Positions 1 to 7,694 of a DNA stretch of 25,238 bases are shown piece by piece. Below the pieces are notes generated by a model that was not told where the DNA came from, did not search any database, and saw nothing but the letters and a program-made list of their open reading frames with translations. Source of the stretch: an uncultured Erysipelotrichaceae bacterium (GTDB lineage Bacteria; Bacillota_I; Bacilli_A; Erysipelotrichales; Coprobacillaceae); contig UPXV01000035.1 in assembly GCA_900538465.1 (NCBI GenBank), positions 1 through 25,238 of the forward strand, read 5' to 3'. Position 1 is the first letter of the stretch; each line of letters starts with the position of its first letter. Both the position numbers and the translations under genes were made by a program.

Positions 1-60
1 CCCCACATTATTTTAGAGTCTCATTTTTAGAAACCCCACGAAAATTTAGAGACCCCTGTT
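1..60. repeat. Nested degenerate direct repeats, possible mobile-element end
   Basis: CCCCAC occurs at 1-6 and 34-39, and TTTAGAG at 12-18 and 45-51, both with a 33-bp offset. Related blocks TTTAGAAACCCC and TTTAGAGACCCC lie at 27-38 and 45-56. Several short direct repeats packed at an edge are what transposase-binding ends (for example of IS21-like elements) look like, but no transposase or flanking target duplication is visible because the window stops here. The block begins only about 15 nt beyond the nifJ stop, where a terminator would be expected and none is seen. Assignment to an insertion sequence is inference. Confidence 0.35.
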
Positions 61-73
61 CTCATTGATTTTG

Positions 74-3000
74 TTATTCAGCTGCCATAGTGTCGATACG
101 TACACGACGTTTTTTAGCATCTTTTTCACATTTTTCCATTAATGCTTCAGCATGTTCTGGATTAACTTTTGATAATTGAGCAAATCTGTTTTCACTTAAT
201 AAGAATTCTCTAAACTTCGTAAAGTCAGGTTCTTTAGAATCCACTTGTAATGGGTTCTTTCCAGCTTCTTCTAAACGAGGATCATATCTTAATAAGTTGA
301 AGTATCCACATTCAATAGCACGTTTTTGTTGTTGTTGATGATTTGCTAAACCACCTTTAATACCATGTTCCATACATGGAGAGTAAGCAATAATTAATGA
401 TGGTCCATCATATGCTTCTGCTTCTTTAAATGCTTTAATTGTTTGCATTGGATTAGCTCCCATAGCCACTTGTGCAACATAAACATGTCCATATGCCATA
501 GCAATTTGAGCTAAATCTTTTTTAGCAACAGCTTTACCACCAGCAGTAAACTTAGCGATAGAACCAGCTTGTGAAGATTTAGAAGATTGTCCACCAGTAT
601 TAGAGTAAACTTCTGTATCAAGAACTAAGATATTAACATTTTGATCATTTGCTAAAACATGGTCAACTCCACCGTATCCGATGTCATAAGCCCAACCATC
701 TCCACCGATGATCCATTGTGATTTTGTAACCAATTCACCTTTCATATCTAATAATTCTTTAATACCTTCACATTTTGAAGCTTCAATTAATGATACCAAT
801 TGATTATATAATTTTCTTTCTTCAACTCTTTGACCTTTTACAGCCACATATTGTCCTAAAAGATCTTGAAGTTCAGCTTCACAATCAGCTTTATTTTCTT
901 CAATAATTTCTAAGATACGTTTAGACATATAATTTTCAGCTAACTTCATACCAAAACCATATTCAGCATTATCTTCAAATAATGAGTTAGCCCATGCTGG
1001 ACCTTGTCCATTTTCATCAACAGTACATGGAGTTGATGGAGTAGAACCAGAATAAATTGAACTACATCCAGTTGCATTGGCAATTCTCATATCTTGACCG
1101 AATAATTGAGATGCTAAACGATAATATGGAGTTTCTCCACATCCACCACAAGCACCAGAGACTTCAAAGTATGGTCTCATGAATCCAACACCTTTAACAG
1201 TTGTTGTTGGATAACGATCAGCTTTATAAGAAACTTTTGAATAAATATGATCAGCTAAAGGAGCATGTTCTAATTCTTCTTTAACAGGAACCATAGTTAA
1301 GGCTTTCTTACCAGCTTTACCAGGACATTCAGTTACACATAAACCACATCCAACGCAGTTATCAGGTGAAACTTGAACACGATAAACCAAACCATCAACA
1401 TTTTTACCAATTGGTTTTAATACATCATTAGAAATGTCTTCTGGCATAGCTTTCATTTCTTCTTCATCAATTAAGAAAGCACGGATAGTAGCATGAGGAC
1501 AAACCATAACACAGTTATTACATTGGATACAGTTTTCTTTTTCCCAACGAGGAACTTCAATCGCAATACCACGTTTTTCTTTAATTGCAACACCTGATTT
1601 CATAGAACCATCAAGTTTATCCATGAAAGCAGAAACAGGTAAATCATATCCATCTAATGAGTTAATAACAGATACGAAGTTATCAAAATGATCATCACCT
1701 GTACGTTGACGTGTTTCATTAACAGTTAACTCAGCCCATGCAGGATCAACAGCAACTTCAACAATTGCATCTTTTCCAGCATCAATAGCTTTATAGTTTA
1801 ATTCAACAACAGCATCACCTTTTTTACCATAAGTTTTCTTAGCCATTGCTTTCATATATTCAACAGCTTTTTCAATTGGTAAAATTTGTGGATTTAAAGC
1901 AAAGAATGCAGATTGAAGAATTGTATTTGTTCTTCTTCCCATACCAATTTCAGCAGCTAATTTTGTTGCATTAATGATATAGAATTTAGCATTTTTACTT
2001 GCTAATTGTTTCTTTAATCTATTTGGTAAATAATCAATAATATCTTTTTCATCAAATTCTGTATTTAATAAGAATGTTCCACCTTTTTTAAGGTTCTTTA
2101 ACATATCATATTTTAATACATAGTTATCTAATGAACATGAAATAAAGTCAGCATTATTAACATAATAAGTTGCACGAATTGGTGAATGACCAAATCTTAA
2201 GTTAGAACGTGTTGCTCCACCTGCTTTTTTACTATCATATGCAAAATATGCTTGTGAATATAAATCAGTATGATCACCAATAATCTTAATAGAAGATTTA
2301 TTTGCAGATACAGTTCCATCAGATCCTAAACCATAGAATAAGCATGAAGTGTAATCAGCATCAACAGTAAAGTCAGCATCTTCTTTTAATGATAAATGAG
2401 TCACATCATCATTAATACCAATTGTAAATGAAGTAAATGGATCTTCATCTAATAAATGATCATAAACAGCTTTGATTTGACGAGGTGTTGTATCTTTAGA
2501 ACCCATACCATAACGTCCACCAACAATTGTCATATCTTTATCTTTTAATACAGAAACAACATCTAAGTATAATGGTTCACCAGTTGCTCCCATTTCTTTT
2601 GTACGATCTAAGACAGCAACTTTTTTCACTGTTTCAGGTAATACATCTAACAAATATTTTGGTGAGAATGGACGGTATAAATGAACTTTAACCAAACCAA
2701 CTTTTTCACCACGTTTTGTTAATTCATCAATAGTTTCTTTGATTGTTTCAGTCACTGAACCCATTGCAATAATAACTCTATTGGCATCACTAGCACCATA
2801 ATATGTAAATGGAGCATATTCTCTACCAGTAATTTCAGAGATTTTTTTCATGTAATCAGCAACAATTTCAACAACAGCTTCATAATGTTTATTTTGTGCT
2901 TCTCTACCTTGGAAGTAGATATCATCATTTTCTGCACCACCACGTTCAATAGGGTTTGTGTGTGGATTTAATGCATTGTCTTTAAATCTCTTTAATGCTT

Positions 3001-3592
3001 CTTTGTCAAGTAAGCTTTCTAAAACATCATAATCCATAACCTCAACTTTTTGGATTTCATGTGATGTTCTAAATCCATCAAAGAAATGAATAACAGGAAC
3101 ACTTGCTTTAATTGCAGTTAAGTGAGCAATTCCTCCTAAATCCATAACTTCTTGAACACTATGAGAACAAATCATAGGTGCTCCAATTTGACGACAAGCA
3201 TAGATATCTTGATGATCACCAAAGATATTTAATGCACGAGTTGCTAAAGCTCTCGCAGCAACATGGAATACACCTGGTAATAATTCACCTTGTATTTTAT
3301 AAAGATTTGGAATCATCAATAATAAACCTTGAGACGCAGTAAAAGTTGTTGCAAGAGCCCCACCTTGTAAAGCACCGTGAACAGCACCAGCAGCACCAGC
3401 TTCAGATTGCATTTCTACAACATTTACGCTTGACCCAAAAATATTCTTCTTCCCTTGAGCAGCCCAAGTTTCGGCATTTTCTGCCATTGGAGAAGATGGT
3501 GTAATTGGATAGATACTTGCAACTTCACTAAAAGCATAGGCCACGTGAGCAGCAGCAGTATTTCCATCCATAGATAAATACTTTTTAGACAT
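74..3592 (-). CDS. nifJ: Pyruvate:ferredoxin (flavodoxin) oxidoreductase
   Basis: Single-chain PFOR that converts pyruvate and CoA to acetyl-CoA and CO2 and reduces ferredoxin or flavodoxin; cytoplasmic and central to anaerobic fermentation. With the start chosen here it is 1172 residues, normal for the family. Visible motifs are the N-terminal YPITPSSPMAE (28-38), two 4Fe-4S ferredoxin motifs with cysteines at 688/691/694/698 and 746/749/752/756, the GACGGCGE cysteines (815, 818) of the proximal cluster, and the thiamine diphosphate region GDGWAYDIGYGG (about 964-975) followed by the NTGGQSSKSS loop. The open frame extends upstream to 3685, but AGGAGG at 3602-3607 sits at ideal distance from the ATG at 3592 and the likely -10 box (3618-3623) lies inside the extension, so the shorter start is preferred. 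It is divergent from the phosphofructokinase gene. No hairpin terminator is seen after the stop. Confidence 0.97.
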   Translation of the reverse strand: MSKKYLSMDGNTAAAHVAYAFSEVASIYPITPSSPMAENAETWAAQGKKNIFGSSVNVVEMQSEAGAAGAVHGALQGGALATTFTASQGLLLMIPNLYKIQGELLPGVFHVAARALATRALNIFGDHQDIYACRQIGAPMICSHSVQEVMDLGGIAHLTAIKASVPVIHFFDGFRTSHEIQKVEVMDYDVLESLLDKEALKRFKDNALNPHTNPIERGGAENDDIYFQGREAQNKHYEAVVEIVADYMKKISEITGREYAPFTYYGASDANRVIIAMGSVTETIKETIDELTKRGEKVGLVKVHLYRPFSPKYLLDVLPETVKKVAVLDRTKEMGATGEPLYLDVVSVLKDKDMTIVGGRYGMGSKDTTPRQIKAVYDHLLDEDPFTSFTIGINDDVTHLSLKEDADFTVDADYTSCLFYGLGSDGTVSANKSSIKIIGDHTDLYSQAYFAYDSKKAGGATRSNLRFGHSPIRATYYVNNADFISCSLDNYVLKYDMLKNLKKGGTFLLNTEFDEKDIIDYLPNRLKKQLASKNAKFYIINATKLAAEIGMGRRTNTILQSAFFALNPQILPIEKAVEYMKAMAKKTYGKKGDAVVELNYKAIDAGKDAIVEVAVDPAWAELTVNETRQRTGDDHFDNFVSVINSLDGYDLPVSAFMDKLDGSMKSGVAIKEKRGIAIEVPRWEKENCIQCNNCVMVCPHATIRAFLIDEEEMKAMPEDISNDVLKPIGKNVDGLVYRVQVSPDNCVGCGLCVTECPGKAGKKALTMVPVKEELEHAPLADHIYSKVSYKADRYPTTTVKGVGFMRPYFEVSGACGGCGETPYYRLASQLFGQDMRIANATGCSSIYSGSTPSTPCTVDENGQGPAWANSLFEDNAEYGFGMKLAENYMSKRILEIIEENKADCEAELQDLLGQYVAVKGQRVEERKLYNQLVSLIEASKCEGIKELLDMKGELVTKSQWIIGGDGWAYDIGYGGVDHVLANDQNVNILVLDTEVYSNTGGQSSKSSQAGSIAKFTAGGKAVAKKDLAQIAMAYGHVYVAQVAMGANPMQTIKAFKEAEAYDGPSLIIAYSPCMEHGIKGGLANHQQQQKRAIECGYFNLLRYDPRLEEAGKNPLQVDSKEPDFTKFREFLLSENRFAQLSKVNPEHAEALMEKCEKDAKKRRVRIDTMAAE

Positions 3593-3617
3593 AATTTTCT
3601 TTCCTCCTATATTTATT

Positions 3618-3646
3618 AGTATACTCTTCTTTAGCGCAAATTTCCA
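3618..3646 (-). promoter_or_regulatory. Putative nifJ promoter
   Basis: Reading the minus strand, TATACT (3618-3623) lies 17 nt from TGGAAA (3641-3646), a 4/6 match to TTGACA. Transcription would start near 3611, just before the AGGAGG of nifJ. This supports the start codon at 3592. No clear Rex-type or catabolite operator was recognised. Confidence 0.45.
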
Positions 3647-3780
3647 TATCTTATTGATGAAAATTGTACTGGAAATTATCTCCAAGATGCTTGCTATCCC
3701 TTGATATTGACAATTTTTTCTTTTTTATCAACAAATCTTATGATTTCACTATAAATAATCTTTTTTTGTTACATAAAAAA

Positions 3781-3789
3781 TGATAGAAT
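3781..3789 (+). promoter_or_regulatory. Putative extended -10 promoter of the phosphofructokinase gene
   Basis: TGATAGAAT matches an extended -10 (TG, one base, TAGAAT). The -35 region is only a T-run, so recognition would rest on the extended -10. Transcription would start near 3796, giving a leader of about 25 nt that carries GGAGG at 3811-3815. Confidence 0.45.
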
Positions 3790-3820
3790 AATGAAGAATT
3801 AAGTTGAGATGGAGGAAAAT

Positions 3821-5062
3821 ATGAAAAAAAGAAACTGTTTTATAGGTCAATCTGGTGGACCAACAACTGCAATTAATGCATCATTAGCTGGAATTATTGC
3901 TGAATGTATGGAAACAAAACAATTTGAACATGTTTATGGAATGATTAATGGAATTAAAGGTTTATTAGAAGATAAATATATGGATTTATTAGAAATCTTT
4001 AAAAACGATGATCAAATTAATCATTTAAAACACTCTCCTGCTATGTATTTAGGATCTTGTCGTTATAAATTACCTACATACCAAGAAGATCCTCAAACTT
4101 ATGAATTATTATTTCAAACATTTGAAAAATTAGAAATTACTGATTTTTATTATATTGGTGGAAATGATTCAATGGACACAGTTGCCAAATTATCAACATA
4201 TGCCGCAACTCTTAATTCCCCTATTCGTTTCATTGGGATTCCAAAAACAATTGATAACGATTTAATGGGAACAGATCATACACCTGGTTTTGGTTCTGCT
4301 GCAAAATATGTTGCAACTTCTATGTTAGAAATTGCTTATGATAGTTCTATTTATAAATTAAATGCTGTGACAATTGTTGAAATCATGGGAAGAAATGCTG
4401 GTTGGTTAACAGCTGCAAGTGCTCTTGCTAGAACACAATATAGTGAAGCACCGGATTTGATTTATTTACCTGAAGTGCCTTTCAATAAAGAAAACTTCTT
4501 AAATGATATTCGTGAAGTATTCAAAAGAAAAAGAAGTGTTATTATTGCTGTAAGTGAAGGGATTCGTGATGAAAATGGAGAATTCCTGGATTCTGATTCT
4601 AAATATGCTAAGCGTGATGCTTTTGGACATATTCTTCATTCAGGAACAGGAAAAGTTTTAGAAACTATGGTTTATCAAGAATTCAAATGTAAAGTTCGTA
4701 GTATTGAATTAAATGTTTTACAAAGATGTGCAATGCATATTGCTTCACAAGTTGATCTTGATGAATCATTTCAAATTGGACGTTGTGCTGTAGAAACTTC
4801 AATGGCTGGACATACAGGTGTCATGATGGTTTTTAAACGTACAAATACTTTCCCATATACCATTGAATGTGATCATAAAGATGTTGCTTCTATTGCCAAT
4901 CTAGAACAACGCATTCCTGTAGAATGGATTAATGAAGCACATAATGATATTACCCAAGAACTTTATGATTATCTTTTCCCACTTATTCAAGGAGAAGTTA
5001 CAATTTCTTATGAAAATGGGATTCCTCAGTACGCAAACATCACCCACTTAAATCATGATTAA
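3821..5062 (+). CDS. pfp: Phosphofructokinase, predicted pyrophosphate-dependent
   Basis: Phosphorylates fructose 6-phosphate to fructose 1,6-bisphosphate in glycolysis; 413 residues, cytoplasmic. The PFK fold is shown by QSGGPT (10-15), GGNDS (113-117), PKTIDND (141-147) and MGRNAGW (189-195). In ATP-dependent enzymes the second motif is GGDGS and the third begins PGT. Here the glycine is replaced by Asp116, and Lys142 replaces the glycine of PGTIDND, the two residues that mark the PPi-dependent subfamily, so PPi is predicted as donor and the reaction may be reversible. Asn115 replaces the usual Asp. The ATG at 3809 is in frame four codons upstream, but its own bases form part of the GGAGG that serves the ATG at 3821, so 3821 is chosen. 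It is transcribed alone, divergent from nifJ, and ends in a bidirectional terminator. Confidence 0.9.
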   Translation: MKKRNCFIGQSGGPTTAINASLAGIIAECMETKQFEHVYGMINGIKGLLEDKYMDLLEIFKNDDQINHLKHSPAMYLGSCRYKLPTYQEDPQTYELLFQTFEKLEITDFYYIGGNDSMDTVAKLSTYAATLNSPIRFIGIPKTIDNDLMGTDHTPGFGSAAKYVATSMLEIAYDSSIYKLNAVTIVEIMGRNAGWLTAASALARTQYSEAPDLIYLPEVPFNKENFLNDIREVFKRKRSVIIAVSEGIRDENGEFLDSDSKYAKRDAFGHILHSGTGKVLETMVYQEFKCKVRSIELNVLQRCAMHIASQVDLDESFQIGRCAVETSMAGHTGVMMVFKRTNTFPYTIECDHKDVASIANLEQRIPVEWINEAHNDITQELYDYLFPLIQGEVTISYENGIPQYANITHLNHD

Positions 5063-5067
5063 AATAA

Positions 5068-5102
5068 AATGCTATGGTTAATCAATCATTAACTATAGCA
5101 TT
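5068..5102. terminator. Bidirectional terminator between convergent genes
   Basis: Arms 5068-5082 and 5088-5102 pair along 15 positions with one imperfect pair, around a 5-nt loop. It is followed by ATTTTTTG on the plus strand and by ATTTTATTTT on the minus strand. It lies after the phosphofructokinase stop and contains the TGA stop (5082-5084) of the convergent HD-GYP gene. Confidence 0.85.
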
Positions 5103-7562
5103 ATTTTTTGCTTTTATCTGCAATTGTCCATTTTCAATCAATTGAATAAAACATTCAACCAATTTACCATCAAATTGATGATAAGATTCACTTCTTAGAA
5201 TTTCAATAGCTTTTTCAACACTCATTTCTGACTTATAAGAACGTTTTGATGTCATCGCATCAAATGAATCAGTAATTGTCAAAATACGTGCCATTAAAGG
5301 TATTGATTCCCCAGCAATCCCTCTTGGATATCCTTTTCCATCATAACGTTCATGATGTCCAATAACAGCTGGAATAACATAATCTAAAGAAGGAAGATGT
5401 CGAATAATCCCAATAGATAATTCAACATGTTTTTTCATTTGTTCATATTCTTCCTCAGTTAATTTACCCGGTTTATTTAAAATCTTTTCATCAATCCCAA
5501 TTTTTCCAATATCATGTAATAAACCAGCTTCATACACCATTTTGACAGCTTCATCATTTAATCCATAAGCTTTTGCTAATTCTTGAGAATAATAAGCAAC
5601 ATTTTCAGAATGACTAAATGTATAATGATCTTTTGTATCAATGGCTGCCATTAAAGCATATACAGTTGATGTATATGTTTCTGGCATGCCTTTTGTTTGA
5701 GAAAAACTTGCATTCTTTGTTCCCTCACTATAACATTCAATCCGATTTTTTCCAACCTGTTTGGCATAATAAAGGGCTTCATCAGCATGACGCATCACTT
5801 TTTCAAAACCATCATGGATACAACTTCCACTTGCTATTCCACAACTGACAGTTAATACCTTCATTGGATACTTTCCATCTTTTTGATTCAACTGCATAAT
5901 CTCTTCTTTAAATTGTTTTGCTATCATATAAGCATCCTTGGTCGTTTTTTCTGGTAAAATGATTGCAAAAACTTTACCACTATAACGTGCAACAAGCCCT
6001 ATATCCTTCACTGCTTTATGTAAAATTTGAGCAATATTATATAAAGCAATATCTCCTTTTTCATCTCCATATAGCTGATTATATAATTTAAAATCATCCA
6101 CACTTACCATCATAAATGTTCCATATTCGTAAACACCATTTTTTTGACACATATCTAAAACTTCAAACAATCGACGACGATTGGCAACACCTGTAAGATA
6201 ATCTTTTCTAGCTTCATCATACGCTTCTTCATATAGTTGAGCATTGATTAATGCAATAGAAGCTACTGAAGAAATTGACTTTAAAAAATTAATATCTTCC
6301 AAATGATATCTTTTTTTATTTTCTTTTTCTCCCACTGCAATCAATCCCAATTGTTGATTTCCTTCATTCATCAAAGCAATTGCTTTGATATTCCATCTTT
6401 CTATATAACTCTTCAATTCATCATTTAAAGTATAATAGCACTTAGACATTTGAAAATCATGAATAGATGTACAATGATTTTGAGACTTTAAAAAATCAAT
6501 TATTTTATCATCAATATAAACTTGATAAGTCATCCCCTCTTTTTGAAGTTCAAATAAATAATCACTTTTTAAAAAGATATAAACATCATCAGTTTGAATT
6601 CCAATTTTTAAACTCTTTTCTAATTCATTAATAATATCACATGTGTGAATTAAAGGAGCAGCTTTTTGACTAAATTCTCTAACAACTTGACTTTGCGTTA
6701 ATTCATCCTGCCCAAAGACAGCATCAAAGAAAACGTGTAAAGTTATATAAACAATAATCACAGTTATCATAGCAATATAAGCAATAGCCATTGTTGTTTG
6801 AATATCATCTAAATCAAATTGTTTTAAAAACAAAATTTTTAAAGTAGGAATCAAATGATAAAAAACTGCTGCCACAATAATCATTGCAAAATAATAACAA
6901 TTAATTCTTGATATTAACAAATGAAGTTGAAATAATTTCATTTTATACAACGCATAAAAAAAGCAAATCGCCATCGGTACACCAGATAGAACATCTATTG
7001 GAAAACCATTGAACCAAGGAATTAAAAAACAAAGATGACCAATCACTAAAAAACAAATTCCAACAAAAATAGGTCTTAGTTTTTTTAAAATAAAGTCTTG
7101 TTTTATACGATGTATAAATAAAACAAAACGAACAATCATCACAAAATAAATCAGAAAGATCAGTAAAATCGGCCATAAAAACTCATAAACAAATTGCCCA
7201 TTAACAATCAATGGCGCTTTTATAAAAAGAGGATAAAAACAATTTATTGCCCATAATCCAACAAAAAATATAATCCAATATTGATTTCCATATTCCTCCT
7301 GGATACCTAAATATTTTCTGACAAATTCAAAAAAAGTAGGAATGAAAAGCAATATCCCAATCAAAGAGAAATGAAACCAAAATTCATATGATGGAAAGGT
7401 ATTACACCTCATAAAAAAAGAACCTGCAGTCCATGAAATTAATTCCAAAATTAATTCTATAAACGATATGATAACACTGTTCTTTTTCGTGACTAATAAT
7501 GTCAAAAACATAAATAAATATAACAACAAAGCTATAATTGGAATAATGGCAAATCTTGTCAT
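5082..7562 (-). CDS. Membrane GGDEF (degenerate) / HD-GYP protein, likely c-di-GMP phosphodiesterase
   Basis: 826 residues from the ATG at 7562, which follows GGAGGG at good spacing; the open frame to 7619 runs into the putative -35 and is rejected. The N-terminal about 280 residues hold roughly eight hydrophobic segments, a 7TM-like sensor. A GAF-like region follows at about 290-445, then a GGDEF fold (about 450-610) and an HD-GYP domain (about 630-815). The HD-GYP signatures are intact: HDIGK (683-687) and HHERYDGKGYP (736-746), which bind the metal centre and hydrolyse cyclic dinucleotides. In the GGDEF domain the active-site motif reads SGKVF (528-532) in place of GGDEF, and the usual ND of FKxxND is NQ, so cyclase activity is unlikely; it may bind GTP as an allosteric module. 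Monocistronic. The signal sensed is unknown. Confidence 0.88.
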   Translation of the reverse strand: MTRFAIIPIIALLLYLFMFLTLLVTKKNSVIISFIELILELISWTAGSFFMRCNTFPSYEFWFHFSLIGILLFIPTFFEFVRKYLGIQEEYGNQYWIIFFVGLWAINCFYPLFIKAPLIVNGQFVYEFLWPILLIFLIYFVMIVRFVLFIHRIKQDFILKKLRPIFVGICFLVIGHLCFLIPWFNGFPIDVLSGVPMAICFFYALYKMKLFQLHLLISRINCYYFAMIIVAAVFYHLIPTLKILFLKQFDLDDIQTTMAIAYIAMITVIIVYITLHVFFDAVFGQDELTQSQVVREFSQKAAPLIHTCDIINELEKSLKIGIQTDDVYIFLKSDYLFELQKEGMTYQVYIDDKIIDFLKSQNHCTSIHDFQMSKCYYTLNDELKSYIERWNIKAIALMNEGNQQLGLIAVGEKENKKRYHLEDINFLKSISSVASIALINAQLYEEAYDEARKDYLTGVANRRRLFEVLDMCQKNGVYEYGTFMMVSVDDFKLYNQLYGDEKGDIALYNIAQILHKAVKDIGLVARYSGKVFAIILPEKTTKDAYMIAKQFKEEIMQLNQKDGKYPMKVLTVSCGIASGSCIHDGFEKVMRHADEALYYAKQVGKNRIECYSEGTKNASFSQTKGMPETYTSTVYALMAAIDTKDHYTFSHSENVAYYSQELAKAYGLNDEAVKMVYEAGLLHDIGKIGIDEKILNKPGKLTEEEYEQMKKHVELSIGIIRHLPSLDYVIPAVIGHHERYDGKGYPRGIAGESIPLMARILTITDSFDAMTSKRSYKSEMSVEKAIEILRSESYHQFDGKLVECFIQLIENGQLQIKAKNNAIVND

Positions 7563-7590
7563 TGTTCTATCCCTCCAAAGTCCTGTGAAT

Positions 7591-7619
7591 ATTTTAACAA
7601 AAAGTATTTCTTGGTGCAA
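7591..7619 (-). promoter_or_regulatory. Putative promoter of the HD-GYP gene
   Basis: On the minus strand, TAAAAT (7591-7596) is preceded by TGT, giving an extended -10. TTGCAC (7614-7619, first three bases of TTGACA) lies 17 nt upstream. Transcription would start near 7584, leaving a leader of about 20 nt with GGAGGG. Confidence 0.45.
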
Positions 7620-7658
7620 TATTTTTTTGACAAATTTCTCTTTACGATTTTATATAAA

Positions 7659-7688
7659 ATGGCAGAGATCATTATGTATCTCTGCCAT
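7659..7688 (-). terminator. Terminator of the moxR-DUF58-transglutaminase operon
   Basis: Perfect 11-bp stem (7659-7669 with 7678-7688) around an 8-nt loop, beginning 6 nt past the stop of the transglutaminase gene. On the minus strand it is followed by ATTTTATATAAAAT, a modest U-rich tract. Confidence 0.75.
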
Positions 7689-7694
7689 GAAAAA

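Noticed and set aside
3593..3685. N-terminal extension of nifJ by 31 codons
   Set aside because: The extension contains the AGGAGG and the likely -10 of the gene; the usual family N-terminus begins at 3592.
3593..3820. Rex or CcpA operator in the nifJ-pfp intergenic region
   Set aside because: Searched by eye for TTGTnA-type palindromes and cre-like sites; only weak, spaced TTTCCA/TGGAAA arms were seen.
5618..5848. Plus-strand ORF opposite the HD-GYP gene
   Set aside because: Antisense shadow of a well-supported coding region, no ribosome site or family match.
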